DNA of 11,947 bases from positions 1 through 11,947 of the forward strand of contig JBMSHD010000070.1 of NCBI GenBank assembly GCA_049416425.1, read 5' to 3'. The first letter of the stretch is position 1. Every line of letters starts with the position of its first letter. Source of the DNA: JBMSHD01 sp049416425 (GTDB taxonomy: Bacteria > Pseudomonadota > Gammaproteobacteria > Francisellales > Francisellaceae). Shown here one piece after another: positions 1 to 6,794 of this stretch. The position numbers and the translations under genes are program-made. The notes under the pieces were generated by a model. That model ran no database searches and had not been told where the DNA came from. It was given only the letters and a program-made list of their open reading frames with translations.

Positions 1-50
1 CTACCCGGGTCTACTCGACCTCGCGTTCCGCTCTCCATGTCTCGCAGCGG
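1..50. repeat. GC-rich tail, possible dispersed repeat fused to waaC
   Basis: 33 of the first 50 bases are G or C, well above the rest of the window, and the stretch includes the 8-bp palindrome ACCCGGGT (3-10). It lies past the natural end of WaaC and, read in frame, gives an Arg/Gly/Asp-rich tail (RDMESGTRGRVDPG) unlike the heptosyltransferase family. This looks like a dispersed repeat that has entered the 3' end of the gene. No second copy is present in the window, so the repeat nature is inference. Confidence 0.3.
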
Positions 51-1061
51 AGGAAATAATTGCTGCATCTTTTTAAACACCATCGTTGGCGTCAATGATA
101 CCTGACAAGGAGCAAAGGCGTCTTTGGTGATGGGACACACTCGTTTAAAACAAGGTGAACAAGTCAGGCTCGAACTTAAATGATGCGCATTGACGCCCAT
201 GCTTCCTGTGAGTTTTGCCGATGTTGGCCCATAGAGACTCAAAATCGGAGTATTGCAGGCCGCGGCAAGATGCGCAAGCCCCGTATCGACCGAGATGACC
301 AATTTGCTATGACTGAAAGTCTCGGCAAGCTGCGTCAAAGAGCAGCTATCCAATACCGTTATATTTTCTCTTGAGCCGGCGATGGCCTTGGCTTTGACAA
401 GCTCGGTTTCATTGCCCCAGGGCAGAAGGATTTGAAGCTTAGGATAATGCGTCTTAAAAAGCTGGCTTAACTCAACCCAGTGATCCAGCGGCCAGAATTT
501 GCTAACCCAGGTTGTGGCATGCAAAAACACGACATAATCGGCATGCTGGGCTATTTTCTGCCAGTCATATTTAATGCCATAATCCAGTATTTTATCATCT
601 GGTCTGTAATTAAATACCGCGCCAAATAACATACGAGTACGCCAGATGGCATGCTTTCCAGGCTCAACAGCGATCTTATGCCGATAGAACCAGCTCGCCC
701 ATCGCTCACGCGCCGAATGGCTGTCAAAACCGTATTTAACGCCTCTGGCTTTGCGTGTCACCCAGGCACTTTTCAGCAAACCCTGCGCATCGATGACATA
801 ATCATATTTAACCGCTTTTAGCGTCTTGTAAAATTCGCGAATCTCGCGCCGAAATTTAAATGGATTTTTCCGCCATTTACGAATCTCAAGCACAATGACG
901 CGATCCACTGTCAAATGCCAGGCAGGAATCTCTGCAAATGCCCGTTCAACGACCCAATCAAACTGCATATCAGGGCAATGTTTTTTCGCCTCCGTTATGG
1001 CAGGCAAGGTATGAAGCACATCCCCCAAAGAAGACGTCTTGACAATCAAACACTTTGGCAT
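1..1061 (-). CDS. waaC: Lipopolysaccharide heptosyltransferase I (partial, 3' end beyond window)
   Basis: GT-B glycosyltransferase of family 9 that adds the first L-glycero-D-manno-heptose from ADP-heptose to Kdo2-lipid A, on the cytoplasmic face of the inner membrane. The N-terminus (LIVKTSSLGDVLHTLPA) matches E. coli WaaC almost exactly and contains the catalytic-base Asp at residue 14. Further family blocks are FDWVVE, VIDAQGLLKSA, FLHATT..KFWP and the donor-site loop SVDTGLAHL (D259, H264). A Cys cluster C301-x2-C304-x4-C309-x9-C319 follows, as in many GT9 enzymes that carry CxPCFKRxCP. The normal end of the family is near residue 336; here the frame continues PPLRDMESGTRGRVDPG to the window edge without a stop, in GC-rich DNA. 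Start is the ATG at 1061-1059; the SD-like AGGA sits unusually close to it. The gene is divergent from holA. Identity is firm; the C-terminal extension may come from an inserted repeat. Confidence 0.93.
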   Translation of the reverse strand, partial: MPKCLIVKTSSLGDVLHTLPAITEAKKHCPDMQFDWVVERAFAEIPAWHLTVDRVIVLEIRKWRKNPFKFRREIREFYKTLKAVKYDYVIDAQGLLKSAWVTRKARGVKYGFDSHSARERWASWFYRHKIAVEPGKHAIWRTRMLFGAVFNYRPDDKILDYGIKYDWQKIAQHADYVVFLHATTWVSKFWPLDHWVELSQLFKTHYPKLQILLPWGNETELVKAKAIAGSRENITVLDSCSLTQLAETFSHSKLVISVDTGLAHLAAACNTPILSLYGPTSAKLTGSMGVNAHHLSSSLTCSPCFKRVCPITKDAFAPCQVSLTPTMVFKKMQQLFPPLRDMESGTRGRVDPG

Positions 1062-1079
1062 ATCCTGACTTTTATCACG

Positions 1080-1115
1080 CTTTTAATTTACACCTCACTC
1101 ATTGTAAATTAAACT
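1080..1115. promoter_or_regulatory. Divergent waaC/holA promoter region on an 11-bp inverted repeat
   Basis: Arms TTTAATTTACA (1082-1092) and TGTAAATTAAA (1103-1113) are perfect reverse complements around a 10-nt spacer, so their centres are 21 bp apart, about two helical turns. Each arm contains TTTACA, a 5/6 match to a -35 box. For holA, TTTACA at 1087-1092 is followed after 17 bp by TAAACT (1110-1115), a 4/6 match to a -10 box. The mirrored TTTACA at 1108-1103 could serve waaC with an AT-rich -10 near 1085-1080. The symmetry could also be an operator or simply back-to-back promoters. Confidence 0.45.
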
Positions 1116-1145
1116 GTCAGGGATTTATACAACTAAATTTTACGC

Positions 1146-2138
1146 ATGAAAGTGAATTATTTCGATGCCTGCCGACTACTCAAGACTCAGTCCTTCGCTT
1201 TTCATATCTTAAGCGGAAGCGAAGCCTTTCAGAAACAGCGTCTAGGCCAGATGATCAGTCATCAATACAAACAAGCCGGTTATGAACTTATCACTATCGA
1301 TATCAACAATCAGCAGTATCATTCACTGTATGAGATCAATCAAAGCATGAGTTTATTCACGCCACATCGGCTGATTCGAATCAACTTTCCAAAGGCACCG
1401 AATAAAGAGGGACAACAAAGTATTTCTGATCTGCTGACACATGTCAGTGACAAAGACTGCTATCTCTTTTTATTTGAAGAGCTTCCTCAGCAACAGCAAA
1501 AGGCCAAGTGGTTCCAGCAACTGACGCAAAATGCACTTCACGTCTCACTGTGGCCGCTGTCAACGCCAGAAACCATCAAGTTGATAAAGCAGGAATGCAC
1601 ACAGTTCCCCCATCTTCGTATCGATGATGAGGCCATGATGCTTATCGCCCAAAAAACGGAAGGAAATCTCTTGGCCACTATCCAGATTATCAACCTGCTG
1701 GCGAATCAACCTGAGATCGACTTTAACAGCGCCAATATCCTGCCATATCTTCATGAGCAGATGAACTATGATGTCTTCGATCTGGCCGACGCTCTTATAC
1801 GGCAGAACATAAAAAAAGCACTGACCATCTACAGCCAGATCAAATCAAGAACCGAATCTGCCATTATTCTTTGGTCACTATTAAAGGAGATCCGTCTGTT
1901 GATCAGCCTGTCACAGGCCGAGGGAAATGAAGCCACGCTCCGAATTTTCACCGCCAATAATATATGGAAAAGCAGACAACAGCAGTACTCCAGACTCTAT
2001 CGCAAATTCACACCATCACAACTGAAAACCATGCATGCCCACTGTCTTCACATCGATGCCATTATCAAAGGCTGCCATCCCGATAACCTCGACATTGCCT
2101 TTCATGAGCTGATAATGCTGTTTGGAAAAACAGGCTAG
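1146..2138 (+). CDS. holA: DNA polymerase III subunit delta
   Basis: Delta subunit of the clamp-loader complex, the part that opens the beta sliding clamp in the cytoplasm during replication. The 330-aa protein is close to the usual ~340 aa. The order is as in HolA: an N-terminal nucleotide-binding-like fold (FHILSGSEAFQKQRLGQMI, then the helix and strand around residues 65-80 with LFTPHRLIRINFP), a middle segment with YLFLFEELPQQQQKAKWFQQL, the small lid-like domain DDEAMMLIAQKTEGNLLATIQIINLL, and a helical C-terminal domain with YDVFDLADALIRQNIKKAL and LWSLLKEIRLLISL. Like other delta subunits it has no intact Walker A. Start is the first ATG; the upstream region has no strong SD. The gene is not preceded by leuS or lptE, its common gammaproteobacterial partners, but faces away from waaC. 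It converges on the next gene with only one base between the stops. Confidence 0.88.
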   Translation: MKVNYFDACRLLKTQSFAFHILSGSEAFQKQRLGQMISHQYKQAGYELITIDINNQQYHSLYEINQSMSLFTPHRLIRINFPKAPNKEGQQSISDLLTHVSDKDCYLFLFEELPQQQQKAKWFQQLTQNALHVSLWPLSTPETIKLIKQECTQFPHLRIDDEAMMLIAQKTEGNLLATIQIINLLANQPEIDFNSANILPYLHEQMNYDVFDLADALIRQNIKKALTIYSQIKSRTESAIILWSLLKEIRLLISLSQAEGNEATLRIFTANNIWKSRQQQYSRLYRKFTPSQLKTMHAHCLHIDAIIKGCHPDNLDIAFHELIMLFGKTG

Positions 2139-2139
2139 A

Positions 2140-3393
2140 TCAGGCAACAGGATGACAAGATCTTGACAATACCTCCTTAAAACAAGCGATAGCGAAATCG
2201 ATTTCATCCACGGTATTATAATAGGCAAAACCGACTCTGACGATGCCGTTTTGCTTCTCAAGGCCAAGCTTTGTGATAAAGCTCGGCACATAGAAGTGGC
2301 CATATCCCAGATAAATGCCTTTTTGCGCCAGATGTTTTGCCACTTCAGCCGAATCCTGATTAGCAAATGAAAGACCAAAAGTAGGCGTGCGCTGATCGAG
2401 CCGAGTTTCATCACTAATGCCATAGACGATAATCTCGGGGATCTCGGCGATCTTTTCTAAGAAATAAGCCTTTAGCCGGTTTTCATGTTGCTTGATCGCC
2501 ATCATGCTGTTTGTCAGCGCGATCCCAAGATCCTGATATTCACCAAGAAGCGCTGCCTTGTGTTTCAGCATCGCCTCGACTCCGGCCATGGCCTCAAAAT
2601 TCTGAGTTCCTGTCTCCCAGCAATAAGGTGCTTCACTCGGCGCCGGTGCAATCTTATAAGGAATGAGTTTATCCATCGCCTCTTTTCTGCCATAAAAAAT
2701 ACCGATATGCGGTCCACCCAGTTTATACGCCGAAATCACCAGATAATCGCAATGCAACTTCTCTACATCAATCTTCTCATGAGCGGCAAAGTGCACGGCA
2801 TCAACATAGACCTCTGTGCCATATTTTTTGGCAAGGCTCACCACTCGCTCAAGATCTGTGATGCTGCCACAGACATTTGAGGCCAGCGTGATGGCGATGA
2901 GTCTCACTCGAGATGATTTAAGCAATGATTCAAGTCGATCAAGCTGCAATTGACAACTCTCTGAATCAAAATCAAGCTGCCTGACGGTAACGCCTTTTTG
3001 GGCAGCGACAAGCCGCCAGGGCGTGATATTGGCCTCATGATCAAGCTCGGTGACGATGATCTCATCACCGGGCTGCCATTGATCGGCGATGGCTCGGCTC
3101 ATGGAAAATGTCAGTGTCGTCATGTTCTGACCAAAACTGATCTCTGCATCAAAACGAGCGTTGATAAAGGTTTTGATCAGTTGTCGCGTTCTTGCCATCT
3201 GATCAGTTGTCTCAACACTGGTCGGATAAAAGCCACCGAGGTTAGCACAACTATGGTGCATATAATCGGCCATGGCTTTGGTCACGCAAGTCGGAATCTG
3301 AGTACCACCGGGAGCATCGAGAAAAACACCTCCATTTGTGTTTTGAGTGGAAAACGCCGCAAAGCTCGAACGAATTTTCTCAATATCCCACAT
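2140..3393 (-). CDS. Class V aminotransferase, cysteine desulfurase-like (VC1184 type)
   Basis: PLP-dependent fold-type I enzyme, 417 aa, full length, cytoplasmic. The group signature is clear: LDAPGGTQIP near residue 25, GQNMTTLTF (88-96), ELDHEANITPW (116-126), cofactor Asp and His in VDAVHFAAH (D198, H201), and the Schiff-base lysine K224 in SAYKLGGPHIGIFYGR. The motif ETGTQNFEA and the C-terminal YLGYGHFYV and VRVGFAYYNT also fit. This arrangement is that of the cysteine desulfurase-like VC1184 subfamily, whose true substrates are mostly unknown; calling it a sulfur-transfer enzyme would go too far. The ATG overlaps the TAA of the dioxygenase gene by one base (TAATG), so the two are probably translationally coupled and act in one pathway, perhaps with this enzyme processing a hydroxylated amino acid. 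The family call is firm, the reaction is not. Confidence 0.85.
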   Translation of the reverse strand: MWDIEKIRSSFAAFSTQNTNGGVFLDAPGGTQIPTCVTKAMADYMHHSCANLGGFYPTSVETTDQMARTRQLIKTFINARFDAEISFGQNMTTLTFSMSRAIADQWQPGDEIIVTELDHEANITPWRLVAAQKGVTVRQLDFDSESCQLQLDRLESLLKSSRVRLIAITLASNVCGSITDLERVVSLAKKYGTEVYVDAVHFAAHEKIDVEKLHCDYLVISAYKLGGPHIGIFYGRKEAMDKLIPYKIAPAPSEAPYCWETGTQNFEAMAGVEAMLKHKAALLGEYQDLGIALTNSMMAIKQHENRLKAYFLEKIAEIPEIIVYGISDETRLDQRTPTFGLSFANQDSAEVAKHLAQKGIYLGYGHFYVPSFITKLGLEKQNGIVRVGFAYYNTVDEIDFAIACFKEVLSRSCHPVA

Positions 3394-4040
3394 TATTTTA
3401 TCCTCTCGAAAGTAACAACAAACACATCTCTGGCGCCTCTTCCTGGAAGTTTTGGCACAATCGGTGAGGCGTAATGAGCAAAATGGCGATCATCAAAGAT
3501 CACCACCTCTTCGGGGCGAAGAATCTCATCGAAACAAAGTTCATCACGTTGTGTGTTTTTTACCAGAATCGAATTGCCTCCGGTGATATTGTGCACGGCA
3601 ACACAACCGACGGCAACATAATCAAAACCATCTTGATGAATGCCCTCTGGCGCCGGTTTTCCCATGATTTCATCGGTGGTAATAATGCGAATCTGATGAA
3701 TACCAAACTTATAATCGGCTTCAGGCAGCTCTGGATATAACGTCTTCATCATCATCTCATCGATAACATATTGTGCAATTTTCTGCTCCAGCGCTGGGAA
3801 TTTTCGATCGATACCACCTTGATAATGATTAAGAAGGTAAGACTGATTAAAAGCTTCAACCTCTTCATTTAAACTGGCAGACGCCGATACAATCAAACCA
3901 GTGCTGTAAGCACGAAAACGATAATTATCACCCGATTTCATATTCTGATCCATCGCCAGAGTCTCAAAAGAGGAAAGCACGAAATCCGGAAAAGTATCCA
4001 GTTTTTTAAACACCAGCACACTATTATCTATTTGCATCAT
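3393..4040 (-). CDS. 2OG-Fe(II) dioxygenase, putative amino-acid hydroxylase
   Basis: 215-aa soluble non-heme iron oxygenase of the 2OG-Fe_Oxy_2 type (the group of L-isoleucine dioxygenase IDO and BsmA-like proteins). These enzymes use O2 and 2-oxoglutarate to hydroxylate free amino acids, releasing succinate and CO2. The family core is visible: APEGIHQDGFDYVAV supplies H135 and D137 of the iron facial triad. The block HNITGGNSIL follows. FDDRHFAHYASPI supplies the distal ligand, most likely H189, and GRGARDVFVVTF holds R204, the likely 2-oxoglutarate carboxylate ligand. Two adjacent ATGs (4040 and 4037) are possible; AGAGGG about 7 nt upstream favours 4040. A TTG at 4043 is less likely. It is the first gene of a two-gene operon with the PLP enzyme. 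The substrate cannot be read from the sequence. Confidence 0.82.
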   Translation of the reverse strand: MMQIDNSVLVFKKLDTFPDFVLSSFETLAMDQNMKSGDNYRFRAYSTGLIVSASASLNEEVEAFNQSYLLNHYQGGIDRKFPALEQKIAQYVIDEMMMKTLYPELPEADYKFGIHQIRIITTDEIMGKPAPEGIHQDGFDYVAVGCVAVHNITGGNSILVKNTQRDELCFDEILRPEEVVIFDDRHFAHYASPIVPKLPGRGARDVFVVTFERIK

Positions 4041-4100
4041 CAATAAACCCTCTAATAGTAAGTAACAAAAATAATAATTGAGTATTAAATTTACATCGAC

Positions 4101-4129
4101 ACCTTAAATGACGCCAGCACAAAGGTCAA
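4101..4129 (-). promoter_or_regulatory. Sigma70-like promoter for the dioxygenase/PLP operon
   Basis: On the minus strand TTGACC (4129-4124, 5/6 match to a -35 box) is followed after exactly 17 bp by TAAGGT (4106-4101), a weaker -10. The expected leader to the ATG at 4040 is about 55 nt. It lies head-to-head with the nrd regulatory region. Confidence 0.5.
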
Positions 4130-4162
4130 GTAAAGGCAGCAAAATATTTATGAAAAAAGTCG

Positions 4163-4191
4163 TTCTTTTTTCTCTTTTTATCCGCTATATT
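4163..4191 (+). promoter_or_regulatory. Possible promoter of the riboswitch-nrd transcript
   Basis: TATATT at 4186-4191 is a good -10 candidate and would place the transcription start near 4198, right at the 5' edge of the aptamer P1 stem. The matching -35 position (4163-4168, TTCTTT) is a poor match and lies in a T-rich run. The placement relative to the riboswitch is the main support. Confidence 0.4.
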
Positions 4192-4199
4192 CACAAGAT

Positions 4200-4346
4200 C
4201 ATGGTGCAGGGAATCCGTTTAGAATCCGGAGCTGGCCCGCAGCGGTGATTGGAAACGAAAAACACAAAAGGACACTGGTTAACCGGGAAGTCGTGTTGAG
4301 TAGGAACTGATAAAAAGTGAGTCCATAAGCCCGAATACCTGCCATG
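4200..4346 (+). promoter_or_regulatory. Cobalamin (B12) riboswitch aptamer
   Basis: The conserved B12 aptamer elements are in order: GGGAATCCG..AGAATCCGGAGCTGGCCCGCAGCGGTGA in 4209-4248 (the G-rich P3 and core segment of the family), CACTGGTTAACCGGGAAG in 4273-4290 (the P5/P6 element), and a B12 box AGCCCGAATACCTGCC at 4328-4343, which fits the AGYCMGGAGACCTGCC consensus except in its middle. The outer stem closes with CATGG/CAGG (4200-4210) pairing to CCTG/CCATG (4338-4346). It sits upstream of and in the sense orientation to nrdA, so it should make expression of the nrd operon respond to cobalamin, normally by reducing it when the ligand is bound. Confidence 0.92.
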
Positions 4347-4364
4347 AAAGAATAAAAACAGCTT

Positions 4365-4514
4365 GGCTTTCGAGGAACAAAGCCGGTATATGAGTCGTCT
4401 GTTTTCTGTCGGCCACAGACAGAAAAAACGGTTTGTTGTATACAACCTCATCATATCCGTTTAATGCTTTCCTCTGCCATGTTTTCATTAATAAAAAAAG
4501 GATAAAACATGCAG
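4365..4514 (+). promoter_or_regulatory. Riboswitch expression platform with start-codon-sequestering hairpin
   Basis: Four potential hairpins lie in series between the aptamer and nrdA. H1 is GGCTTT/AAAGCC (4365-4384). H2 is a perfect 9-bp stem TTTTCTGTC/GACAGAAAA (4402-4410 with 4418-4426). H3 is AAACGG/CCGTTT (4426-4431 with 4457-4462), closing over a 12-bp palindrome. H4 is CATGTTTT (4478-4485) with AAAACATG (4504-4511), extended by CTG/CAG (4474-4476 with 4512-4514) across one bulged C. H4's loop holds the SD AAGGA (4498-4502), and its stem contains the AUG of nrdA. None of the hairpins is followed by a U-tract, so control of translation start fits better than intrinsic termination. Confidence 0.6.
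4435..4446. repeat. 12-bp perfect palindrome GTTGTATACAAC
   Basis: A perfect palindrome lies 63 bp upstream of the nrdA start, inside hairpin H3. Its core TTGTATACAA resembles operators of GntR-family regulators, but it may serve only as RNA structure. No regulator gene is nearby. Confidence 0.4.
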
Positions 4515-6782
4515 ATAAATGTACAAAAAAGAGACGGACGTATCGAGGTGGTTGATCTTGATAAAATCCATCGCGTCTTAAACTGGGCTGCCGCAGGACT
4601 GTCCAATATATCGGTATCGCAGGTGGAGCTAAAGTCGCATCTTCAACTCTATGAAGGCGTCAAAACCGCCGACATTCACAGCATCTTGATCAAAACCGCT
4701 GCCGATCTTATTTCCGAGAGAACCCCTGATTATCAATACATGGCCGCTCGCCTGGCCATCTTTCACCTAAGAAAGCTGGCTTTTGGTCAATTTGAGCCGC
4801 CTCATCTGTATGAGCATATCAAAAGGCTGATCGGGCTTGGTAAATACGATTCCCATATTCTAAATGATTACAACCAGGCGGAATTCAAACAGATGAACGA
4901 TGCCATCGATCACTGGCGTGATATGAGTTTCAGCTATGCCGCCGTTAAACAGCTGGAAGGGAAATATCTCCTTCAAAATCGTGTCAGCGGCCAAATCTAT
5001 GAATCGCCACAGATCCTCTATATGCTTATTGCCGCCTGCTTGTTCTCAACATATGATAAAAAACGTCGAATGGCTTACGTGCTGGCCTTTTATGATGCCA
5101 TTAGCCAGTTTAAAATATCACTGCCGACTCCGATTATGGCAGGCGTGAGAACAGCAACTCGACAGTTTAGTTCCTGTGTGCTTATCGATTGCGATGATAG
5201 TCTCGACTCTATCAATGCCACCGCTTCGTCAATCGTGCGCTATGTCTCCCAGCGAGCCGGAATCGGCATCAATGGCGGCAAAATTCGTGCACTTGGCAGT
5301 GAAATCAGAAACGGTGAAGCGCTGCATACCGGTCTTATTCCTTTCTATAAATATTTTCAAACTGCGGTGAAATCCTGCTCTCAAGGCGGCGTCCGCGGTG
5401 GTGCGGCCACGCTTTTCTATCCGCTCTGGCATCTTGAAGTCGAATCGCTATTGGTACTGAAAAATAACCGCGGTGTCGAGGATAATCGCGTCCGTCAGCT
5501 GGATTACGGTGTGCAGATCAATAAACTCATGTATCAGCGCCTGATTGAAAATGCCGAGATCAGCCTGTTTAGCCCACATGAAGTTACGGGTCTTTATGAG
5601 GCTTTTTTCGGTGATCAGGATCGCTTCAAACAGATCTATGAAGCCGCCGAAGCCAATGCTGCTATTCGCCGAAAAACCATCGCCGCACGCGAGCTTTTCA
5701 GCCTGCTGATGCAAGAACGCGCCCAGACCGGTCGCATTTATATTCAGCATGTCGATCACTGTAATACCCATTCGGCTTTCAACACACAAAAGGCACCGAT
5801 TAAACAATCCAATCTGTGCATGGAGATCACCCTGCCAACGAAGCCCTTAAATCATATTTTTGATGAAAAAGGTGAAATTGCGCTGTGCACTCTCTCTGCC
5901 ATAAATCTGGGTGCCATCGATGATTTATCGGAGCTTCAATCTTTAACAGATCTCACCGTCCGCGCCCTTGATAACCTGCTTGATTATCAGCACTACCCTT
6001 TAAAAGCCGCCGAAATTGGCGCCAAAGCCCGCCGAAATCTGGGCATCGGCGTGATTAATTTCGCCTACTATCTTGCCAAAAACAACAAACGCTACAGCGA
6101 TGACAGCGCCATTGAATTGACTCATAAAACCTTTGAAGCACTTCAGTTTTACCTGTTACAAGCCTCCAATCAACTCGCCAGAGAACAAGGCAGATGTGAT
6201 AGATTTGAAGACACCAAATATGCCGAGGGACTCATGCCCATCGATCACTATAAACGCGATATCGACACTTTCTGCCCGAACAAGCTTTATCTGGATTGGG
6301 AGCACTTAAGACAAGAGATTAAAACTCACGGTTTGAGAAACAGTACTTTATCGGCGATGATGCCATCGGAGACCTCCTCTCAAATCGCCAATGCCACCAA
6401 TGGCATTGAGCCACCAAGAGGATTGGTTTCAATTAAACAAAGCAAAGACGGCGTTTTGAAGCAAGTCGTCCCCGAGATCAAGAGTCTGGCTGAGAAATAT
6501 GAACTGCTATGGCAGATGCCGAATAACAGTGGTTATCTGAAACTTTGTGCCACCATTCAGAAGTTTATCGATCAGGCTATATCGGTCAATACCAACTATG
6601 ACCCTCTGAATTTCCCTGATCATAAGATACCGGTGCAAAGCCTGCTTGCCGATCTTTTGAGCGCTTATAAATATGGATTGAAAACGCTTTACTACCACAA
6701 CACTCGTGACCATGGTGGCAGCCGCTCAGAAACACAGAATACAACCGACGATGAATGCGAATCCGGTGCTTGCAAAATTTAG
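4509..6782 (+). CDS. nrdA: Class Ia ribonucleoside-diphosphate reductase, alpha subunit
   Basis: Catalytic subunit that reduces ribonucleoside diphosphates to deoxy forms, working as a complex with NrdB in the cytoplasm. The 757-aa protein aligns with E. coli NrdA (761 aa) almost without gaps. The N-terminal ATP-cone (about residues 3-92, KRDGRIEVVDLDKIHRVL) is intact, so dATP feedback inhibition is expected. Active-site residues are all present: redox pair C223 (RQFSSCVLI) and C460 (IALCTLSA), thiyl C437 with N435 and E439 (SNLCMEI), radical-transfer tyrosines Y728-Y729 (KTLYYHN), and the C-terminal thioredoxin/glutaredoxin shuttle pair C750/C755 (CESGAC). Start is the ATG at 4509, six bases after AAGGA. 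It is the first gene of the operon and lies downstream of the B12 riboswitch, whose last hairpin covers this start. Nothing suggests loss of function. Confidence 0.97.
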   Translation: MQINVQKRDGRIEVVDLDKIHRVLNWAAAGLSNISVSQVELKSHLQLYEGVKTADIHSILIKTAADLISERTPDYQYMAARLAIFHLRKLAFGQFEPPHLYEHIKRLIGLGKYDSHILNDYNQAEFKQMNDAIDHWRDMSFSYAAVKQLEGKYLLQNRVSGQIYESPQILYMLIAACLFSTYDKKRRMAYVLAFYDAISQFKISLPTPIMAGVRTATRQFSSCVLIDCDDSLDSINATASSIVRYVSQRAGIGINGGKIRALGSEIRNGEALHTGLIPFYKYFQTAVKSCSQGGVRGGAATLFYPLWHLEVESLLVLKNNRGVEDNRVRQLDYGVQINKLMYQRLIENAEISLFSPHEVTGLYEAFFGDQDRFKQIYEAAEANAAIRRKTIAARELFSLLMQERAQTGRIYIQHVDHCNTHSAFNTQKAPIKQSNLCMEITLPTKPLNHIFDEKGEIALCTLSAINLGAIDDLSELQSLTDLTVRALDNLLDYQHYPLKAAEIGAKARRNLGIGVINFAYYLAKNNKRYSDDSAIELTHKTFEALQFYLLQASNQLAREQGRCDRFEDTKYAEGLMPIDHYKRDIDTFCPNKLYLDWEHLRQEIKTHGLRNSTLSAMMPSETSSQIANATNGIEPPRGLVSIKQSKDGVLKQVVPEIKSLAEKYELLWQMPNNSGYLKLCATIQKFIDQAISVNTNYDPLNFPDHKIPVQSLLADLLSAYKYGLKTLYYHNTRDHGGSRSETQNTTDDECESGACKI

Positions 6783-6794
6783 GATAAATGAACG

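Noticed and set aside
180..1112. Short plus-strand open frames at 180-374 and 915-1112
   Set aside because: Both lie antisense within waaC and show no protein-family features.
2485..3474. Plus-strand open frames of 131 and 158 codons (2485-2880, 2998-3474)
   Set aside because: They are antisense to the clearly coding PLP enzyme gene, have no family likeness and no start signals.
4101..4129. ACCTT/AAGGT dyad in the dioxygenase promoter, as in MerR-family operators
   Set aside because: The promoter spacer is 17 bp, not 19-20 bp, and the dyad is too widely spaced for MerR or CueR. No MerR-type gene is near.
4183..4198. NrdR-box-like sequence CCGCTATATTCACAAG at the nrd promoter
   Set aside because: Only the left half resembles the NrdR consensus ACACTATATATAGTGT; the right half does not, and there is no second box at the usual spacing.
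4402..4431. Hairpin TTTTCTGTC/GACAGAAAA as an intrinsic terminator of the riboswitch
   Set aside because: The stem is AT-rich and is followed by AAAAAACGG on the transcript, not by a U-run.
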